Shown here: positions 58,349-64,000 of the stretch, in pieces | Position numbering within the stretch: position 1 is the first letter of the stretch | How the letters are laid out: the number at the start of each line of letters is the position of its first letter | NCBI GenBank assembly: GCA_944470555.2 | Contig: OX104134.1 | Coordinates: 9,279,248-9,343,247, forward strand | Source: Heterobilharzia americana | Taxonomy: Eukaryota; Platyhelminthes; Trematoda; Strigeidida; Schistosomatidae | Reading direction: 5' to 3' | Length of the DNA stretch: 64,000 nt | Notes under the pieces: generated by a model | What the model was told of the DNA's origin: nothing | Seen by the model: only the letters and a program-made list of their open reading frames with translations | Databases searched by the model: none | Program-made: the position numbers and the translations under genes

Positions 58349-58918
58349 ATGGGGTTAATAAACTTCTGTCGACGTTTCATATCTAAATGTGCTGAAGTAG
58401 CCCAACCGCTGACAGACTTTTTACAAGGACTAGCTAAAGTGTTTCAGGTGACCCGAGCAGCCCATGATGCTTTCAGCAAACTGAAGCTGGCTGTTAGTCC
58501 TGAAACTCTTCTCTCTCGTCATGATTCAGAAGCACCACTAGCAGTCATGACAGACGTTTCAAATGTTGCGGTAGGCGCAGTATTACAACAGTTCGTTCAC
58601 GGTCAGTGGGAACCATTGGCTTTCTTCTCGAAATGACTTAAGGCCTCTCAGCCACTACACAGCACATTCGGCAGAGAGCTGCTGGCGATTTACTCGGGTA
58701 TCAAGCATTTCAGATACATGCCTGAAGGGTACACATTTGTGGTATATACTGAATATAAGCTGCTCGCGAAAGCAATCGACGCAAGGCATGACAACTGCTC
58801 GCCGCGGGAAATTCGACGTCTGGCATTTATTTCGCAATTCACTTCAGATATAAGGCGTTTCAAAGTTGGCAAAACTAAGACAGCCGATACTTTGTTGCAT
58901 ATGCGCGTAAACGTCTAA
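58349..58918 (+). pseudogene. Gypsy-2 connection and RNase H domain
   Basis: 58349-58636 reads MGLINFCRRFISKCAEVAQP, then LLSRHDSEAPLAVMTDVSNV and VGAVLQQFVHGQWEPLAFFS; an in-frame stop at 58634-58636 follows where the family has K-x-L. 58640-58918 continues FGRELLAIYSGIKHFRYMPE and KLLAKAIDARHDNCSPREIR. The first RNase H aspartate (VMTD), the glutamate (REL) and the D of the next block (VYTEYKLL here, normally YTDHKPL) can be compared: the third is lost. Confidence 0.87.
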
Positions 58919-58945
58919 GAACGTGACCGTTTTGACCTAGCAAAA

Positions 58946-59253
58946 ATGGCAAAGCTGCAGGCGACTGGTGAGGACCTAGAACATCTGAAAGACAATGCGA
59001 ACGCCTTATTACGTCTTGAAGAAGTGGCGCTTGATGAATCCATATCCATCACCCGTGGTGTATCCGCTAGTAAACCACGTCCGTTTGTGCCTTTGTCAAT
59101 GCGACGATTGGTTTTCTCTAAGATGCATGGTATTTCATATCCTCGTATTCGAGCTACGGTGAAAGTAATTACCGAGCGATACATCTGGCCAAAAATAAAT
59201 TGAGATCCTCAACAGTGGTCCACAGCTTGTTTAGCGTGCCAGCGACCAGAAGT
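58946..59253 (+). pseudogene. Gypsy-2 integrase, N-terminal part
   Basis: Zinc-binding domain region: FVPLSMRRLVFSKMHGISYP, ATVKVITERYIWPKIN, a stop, then WSTACLACQRPEVQ. The histidine of KMHG and the C-L-A-C pair belong to the HHCC finger (the first histidine is not clear). LINE-D sequence follows at 59254. Confidence 0.82.
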
Positions 59254-60537
59254 ACAAGAATCAAACACTTTGACCGGGTTTATAAGACACCTCAACTCTA
59301 CACTACAGGACAGCACCATAAAAAGCACCACTAATACCGTTACTAGAATTACAGACATATTAGGGACTCTCAATATATGATCAATATACAGTCTGCGAGG
59401 TGCAGAGACTACACCTGCTTTTGTTGTTTTTCTACAAAAATTTCAGATGGTTGCAGCATGAAAATATTATTAGACTATGAAGAAACTAGGCTATGATGAA
59501 AACTTACTGAATAATATGGAAATCTGCACGCTAAACGATCGAAGGGTTTAACTCGGATCCTCGAATACCCACATCATCAAGATAACCTTCAATGATGACA
59601 ACAGGACGCGAATGAGGAATATGGGTTACCAATTTCAAACTTTCCGCTTCCTTTCGTAGCAATGAAACTATGCTCCCACGAAAATTACTGTACAATAAGC
59701 AAGAATTACCAATCCCATTCACTCATTTGACCCTCTCACCATACGGACATATATCAATCCTCAAGTTGCTCAAATTTCTGGACGGTCATAATGGCATCGA
59801 AAATCTGTACAGACAGTAAAATCTAGGAGATCAGCTTGCCTACTAACTTTAAAGTGAACATATTCACAATAATGATGTGCAACTGACTTCTCTAGTACTT
59901 CGTCTAACAGTGAATATACGTCCGTGACAATGCCGCATGCCTTAGCGTGAACAGTATGAAAAACTCGGTGCCATTGGTCCACAAATTTTTCAAATGTTTA
60001 TTCCTTCGCACCACAATATCTAATTCTGATGGCATAAATCTATATTGCTGTAAACGATAACACTTGGATAGATATTCACTTGGATTACGTGATTATGTGG
60101 AAACTTACAGGTTCTCAACATCGTCAGCGTGGGTTCTTCTGGTACCAAAAGCTATAAACACAAGAATTTATGGCAAAATAGACGTTTATATAGCTAACGG
60201 GGCATTGCGAAGACGAATCAAACAAGTCGATTGCCTGTAACGGAGATTTAGAATTTCGCACGACCTTGGTGCCACTAATGGTGAAAAAAGAAAGTATGAC
60301 CGAAAACGATCCAAACATTAACACTCTGTATACGCTGAAAAGTTGTATTTTTTTCTGTTCCTTTCATGACTTATGTAATCTGGTGTTTTAATCCAATTTA
60401 ATGACCTCCATTCTGTACCATTTCGATCCCGTAAATCTTGTAACTTTTCCAGCATATGCCAATGTGAGGATGCCTGTAAGCTGGCTTCTCTGATGCTAAA
60501 TTACTAATACGGGAGGGAACTAATATATTTCACCTTT
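59254..60537 (+). mobile_element. LINE-D 3' fragment nested in gypsy-2 integrase
   Basis: The first 1,000 bases match LINE-D from about 23046 to 24050 in the same orientation, including 'cagcaccataaaaagcaccac' and the stop at the ORF2 end. It then runs another 290 bases to 'aactaatatatttcaccttt', giving the complete LINE-D 3' end. AAGT on each side is a possible 4-base target duplication. Being 5'-truncated, it is a typical dead-on-arrival LINE insertion. Confidence 0.88.
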
Positions 60538-61039
60538 AAGTGGAAAGGCATTCTTTTGCCTTCCGTATGATTTCTTTCACCGGATGGCAGACTTGACCGT
60601 TTACAAGTTGACATCTTTGGACCACTACCTCCGTCAAATTGTTTTAGGCACGTTTCAAGATGCCTGGACCTGAGCCACGGGATGGCCATTGGCAATACCT
60701 CTGCAGGATATATCTGGCGAAACGGTAGCGAGAAATATCATCCAACACTCGGTTTCTAACTTTGGTGCCCCAAGTGTCACCACCACAGAGGCGCGCAGTT
60801 TGAGAGTAGTCTATTCTAACAATTAACCTAACTTCTCGGGATCAAGCGCGTAAGAACCACTGCGTACCATCCCGCATCCAGTGGTTTTGTTGAAAGTTTC
60901 CATCGACAACTAAAAGCAGCATTGATGGCAGTAAAGGCTGATGACAAGTGTAGTGACAAATTGCCACTAGTACTCCTTGGTATACGTTCGTGTGTCAAGC
61001 AGGACATTGGCTGCTATACTGCTGAGTTAGCTTGTGGAA
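59529..61039 (+). repeat. Right arm of the 1.5-kb inverted duplication
   Basis: Reverse complement of 49869-51381. Because this arm sits inside an otherwise continuous gypsy-2/LINE-D structure, it is the likely source, and the left arm the derived copy. The arms are separated by 8,147 bases (51382-59528). LINE-D itself (23450-24050) differs from both arms at many more positions than the arms differ from each other. Confidence 0.92.
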
Positions 61040-61548
61040 AAGCTTTACGACTGCTGGGAGACTATTTTAACCCAGCAACAGACGTTCCACCGGACTTGAC
61101 AAAGTATGTACCACAACTGCGGCGACATGTGAGCACACTACTATCTGAGCCCCCAAGAAACCGGCACAACCAAGTGTACGTACCTCAGTGTGTTTGAAAC
61201 TGCACTCATGTTTTTGTCTGACACGAAAGCCTACGAAAACCCTTACAACTTCCGTATGAAGGACCTTACAAGATGATTGCTAAATCAGACATAGGTGTCA
61301 CTGTCAAACTCTCTGGTGGGCGGGAAATGGTCAGCATTGATAGAATCAAGCCAGCGTTTGTGGAACCAGACGTCACTGATACCAAGCCTGAACCCACGGT
61401 GAAGCAACCGGAAACACCGAAAACTACCGTCAAAACGGAAACAACGCTATCGGAATCACCCGATGCTACCGATGGTAGCAGAACCACAAAATCCAGAAGA
61501 AGAGTCTGCCGGCCACGACATTACTTTCAGACGATGTACTTTTCATAA
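60538..61548 (+). pseudogene. Gypsy-2 integrase core and C-terminal GPY/F region
   Basis: 60560-60650 in one frame has FLSPDGRLDRLQVDIFGPLP (the D of the DDE core). 60670-60790 has WPLAIPLQDISGETVARNII and SNFGAPSVTT in another. 60860-60915 has the SGFVESFHRQLKAA block carrying the catalytic E. 60922-61197 is open: DDKCSDKLPLVLLGIRSCVK, CYTAELACGKALRLLG and YVPQLRRHVSTLL. The YEGPYK block near 61255 leads into 61273-61548 with VSIDRIKPAFVEP, a T/P-rich tail and RRRVCRPRHY. Stops and frameshifts separate the blocks. Confidence 0.87.
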
Positions 61549-61710
61549 AACCAATTCCCTAGTAACATTATCACCAATTTTTGTTCATTACCTTGTTGAA
61601 AACATGACCACATGACTTTGTCAGACTTTTCCGTATGCACAAAGATTTTCTCCTGGTACCACGGACTTCTGAATCTCTTATTTCTTAACAATGTTCCGGG
61701 AAATACGATT

Positions 61711-63340
61711 TGGTTGCTTTTTATCTCCAGATATATTATTACTTTGGTGAGTTTATTTTAGTGTTTCGGCTATCATACACTTCATTTTCATATAAACACT
61801 CTTCCAATCAGCTTTCATCCTGATAACAGTCGTCCTCAACACCCCTTCTATGTTTTGAATATCTTCAAAATGAGCTAGCCTTCCACATAACATCTTATAT
61901 CTGGCACGGATACTCCCTCTTATATCTGCATTCTGGGGAGGGACTTATGTAGCATTTTATTTCACCTCAAGCGGTAAGTTCGCAACTTGCGTTACATTAT
62001 TGCAGCTATCCTCAGTTTGTTGCTAAGTTGTTTTTCGCTGTTGTTTTACAATCTTGTTCACCAATAGTGTTCACATAGCACAAAATTTCACACCTCTGCG
62101 CTTCTGAATTTTCCCTGTGGCCTGAGCAAGCTGTTGTACAGGCATTCATAACTGGTCACTGGCACGAACCTCCCCCCGTGCCGCTTACCATATCTAACTG
62201 ATTACGGTTGTCTGACCTCACCCTAACGGAAAAATACCGTTAAACTATGGGCCAGAACCCAAATAAACTCTATGGCAAACGAGAGGATATAGAGGACCTT
62301 TAGATTACGATCTGCCAGCGATTACAACTTTGGGCTTGTTTCAAGAGCAAACGAAAACTTCAAGACTTACTGACGATTTCTCTTCGCGGGTGTCATTAGG
62401 ACTGCCAGCGAGATAAGATGTCAGCCTACCGAATTATGGTTGGTCAGTTCGGCATCACCGTTGAGATCCGGAGCGTAGTACTTTGGAATTTCTTTCACCA
62501 TCTTCTTCAGCATGCATATTATATAGACTTTTCTGGAAACCTTTGACACTTGAAAAGATGTTCCGTAGGTCAAAGTTTGCGCCAGAAGTTAACCATTGAG
62601 GTAACGGAGTTTATGAACCTGGTAGGAGGAAGACTGGAGAGAGGAATAGCCGTCTACACCGCCACGCAAAGCGCGATGCGCATGCATTCAGCCGGCATTT
62701 TTATTTCGCAGATGGATGAGGTTATTTGTTCTTTGTTGGTAACGGTTGCGGCATTGTGTACGCACAATATATAATGATGGATGGATACATACTAGTGGCA
62801 CACTGAACACAGGCTTGCGGGATGCCTCAAGAGCCCAGCAAGTTTTACGTCGTTACCCGGCATAACTGCAAGCTCAAAGGTAGTTGTGCATAGACCTCGT
62901 CAACCCTTGGTTCATGTTCACGAATATGCATTCCGTGATCGCGGTGAGTATTCTGAAGTGCTAGGTTATTGTTTTAGAGGTATATTCATGCACTTCAAGG
63001 CGGCTAGGAGACTAGGACCAAACATCTTTTGAGCGTTAAGTGAGGACTGTAGAGAGCAATGCTGCCCATCATAATGAACTTCCCCCACTCTCATTAACTT
63101 CAAAAGGCCTGCTAGCCTCTTATTTGCGAAAGATTTGGTTGTCTAGATAAACTCTAAATGTGTATTCCCATATTTTCATTCGATCTTTTTTTGGAGCAAA
63201 AGGCTGAAAGCTTTCTGCTGACAGCTGAGAACAGACATACTCATAAAGTACTGCACTGCATCTCAGTAGTCAGCCTGTCAAGGGGTTGTACGAGTGAAGT
63301 GCACTCTTCCACCTAAGCTTACCTCTAAACGGTTGGTTCT
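61711..63340. other. No gene recognised
   Basis: This may begin with the remaining 3' terminal repeat of gypsy-2. A minus-strand stretch near 63120-63190 (KIWEYTFRVYLDNQI) is faintly LINE-like but nothing around it supports a call. The ORF at 62550-62774 has no motif. Confidence 0.35.
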
Positions 63341-63838
63341 GGACACTTCCTCAAGTAAGTTTAACAGTCAGTACAAACTCACCCACATGTATCATGGTTG
63401 ATCTACCCCTGCGTATTTTTGTGCTCCTGTTACAAAGTTCGCCTGCTGCTCGCTTTTGTTATTCACTTTTCAGATTTGCTTAGCCAGTCCTGCATTCAAA
63501 TGGAATCCTACAAATCGCATTCGTCAGTGGGAAATATTGCCATCAAAACGTTATGACGAACGCGCGCACCTCAAGGTCATGACTGTGATGCGGCCTCACC
63601 TTCAAGAACGTTGGATGATTCAAACGATGACCGGATAATCTTCAAATTCGAACTGAGCCCGCTTCAACACACCTCCTATATGCCATAAATCACAGCATCT
63701 AATGTATAGCATAACATTGTACATAATAGTCATCTCATTACCAAAGTGATCAAACCTGTAAACTGGTTTGTATTCATGTAACCTTTGCTGTATGAAATAT
63801 ATTATTATAATTATAATTATAATTATTATAATAACCAA
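63341..63838 (+). repeat. LINE 3' tail with ATT/ATA microsatellite
   Basis: The first part pairs with 240-520 and the last part with 55470-55750. It ends in an (ATT)n/(ATA)n tract at about 63797-63833. The order of shared blocks suggests one 3' terminal sequence of at least 480 bases, of which the other two copies retain different parts. Confidence 0.65.
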
Positions 63839-64000
63839 GGTCTCTGGCGTTACGTTGTATCACCGATCCTCGCAGCCGGTATATTTGATGGACTCGTTAA
63901 ACGTTACATTGTTCGCCTGTCAGCAATTTAACCGTATCTTCTTGTTCGGTAAACATGTTCGGAAAATCCAGGACTGGATTACTTAGAATAAGAAGCAAGT

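Larger units (their letters stand above)
56530..61710 (+). mobile_element. Gypsy-2: Ty3/gypsy retrotransposon, CsRn1-like
   Basis: Order gag, protease, RT, RNase H, integrase, GPY/F region. 59254-60537 is a LINE-D fragment inserted into the integrase; AAGT flanks it at 59250-59253 and 60538-60541. Beyond the C-terminal module the 3' flank (61609-61706) matches gypsy-1. A matching 5' LTR was not found, so the element may lack one or have diverged. Stops and frameshifts occur in gag, RT, RNase H and integrase. Confidence 0.88.

Noticed and set aside
1..64000. CRISPR arrays, tRNA or rRNA genes, bacterial operons
   Set aside because: None seen. The only tandem repeats are short AT, ATT and G tracts.

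Overview
This window is eukaryotic nuclear DNA, very probably from a parasitic flatworm and most likely a digenean fluke. Three things point there. The only host gene I can identify, ARPC1 (the WD40 subunit of the Arp2/3 complex), has a 51-base first intron followed by introns of 9.5 kb and 4.9 kb, an intron-size pattern known from schistosomes and related flukes. The repeats are the usual fluke mixture of CR1-type and RTE-type LINEs, Ty3/gypsy elements of the CsRn1 kind and a Penelope-like element. Almost no long ORF exists outside retroelements. There are no bacterial-style operons, tRNAs, rRNAs or CRISPR arrays. The genus is not determined.

Layout. 1-9 kb: degenerate CR1 and RTE LINE pieces in both orientations. 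About 8.9-13.75 kb: Ty3/gypsy copy 1 on the minus strand, split in its RT domain by a 5'-truncated Penelope-like element with RT and GIY-YIG domains. 13.75-18.74 kb: a nearly full-length CR1 LINE (LINE-C, plus). 18.74-24.05 kb: a second, better preserved CR1-like LINE of another family (LINE-D, plus). 24.06-26.64 kb: a LINE-C relative on the minus strand (LINE-E), followed by an RTE scrap. 27.5-42.95 kb: the ARPC1 gene on the minus strand; four coding exons cover about 334 residues and the last exon was not found. Its two large introns hold RTE fragments, a 155-base foldback and an unexplained exon-like ORF. 43-49.9 kb: a fragment of another gypsy element and two more degenerate LINEs (LINE-F and LINE-G, minus). 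51.8-55.7 kb: a very decayed LINE. 56.5-61.7 kb: Ty3/gypsy copy 2 (plus), with a 3' piece of LINE-D inserted in its integrase. 63.3-63.84 kb: a LINE 3' tail ending in an ATT/ATA microsatellite.

The most striking structure is a large inverted duplication. A 1.5-kb segment of gypsy copy 2 together with its nested LINE-D fragment (59529-61039) is present again, nearly identical and reversed, at 49869-51381, 8.1 kb away. The left copy lies inside LINE-G and seems to replace roughly 400 bases of that LINE, so it looks like a recent duplication, or an assembly artefact that needs excluding. A second unusual point is that both gypsy copies carry YxDG where the reverse transcriptase catalytic motif should be YxDD.

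The retroelements do not form a working system with each other. They record layered insertions around one conserved cytoskeletal gene. LINE-D is the youngest-looking autonomous element, with only three obvious lesions from endonuclease to the ORF2 end.
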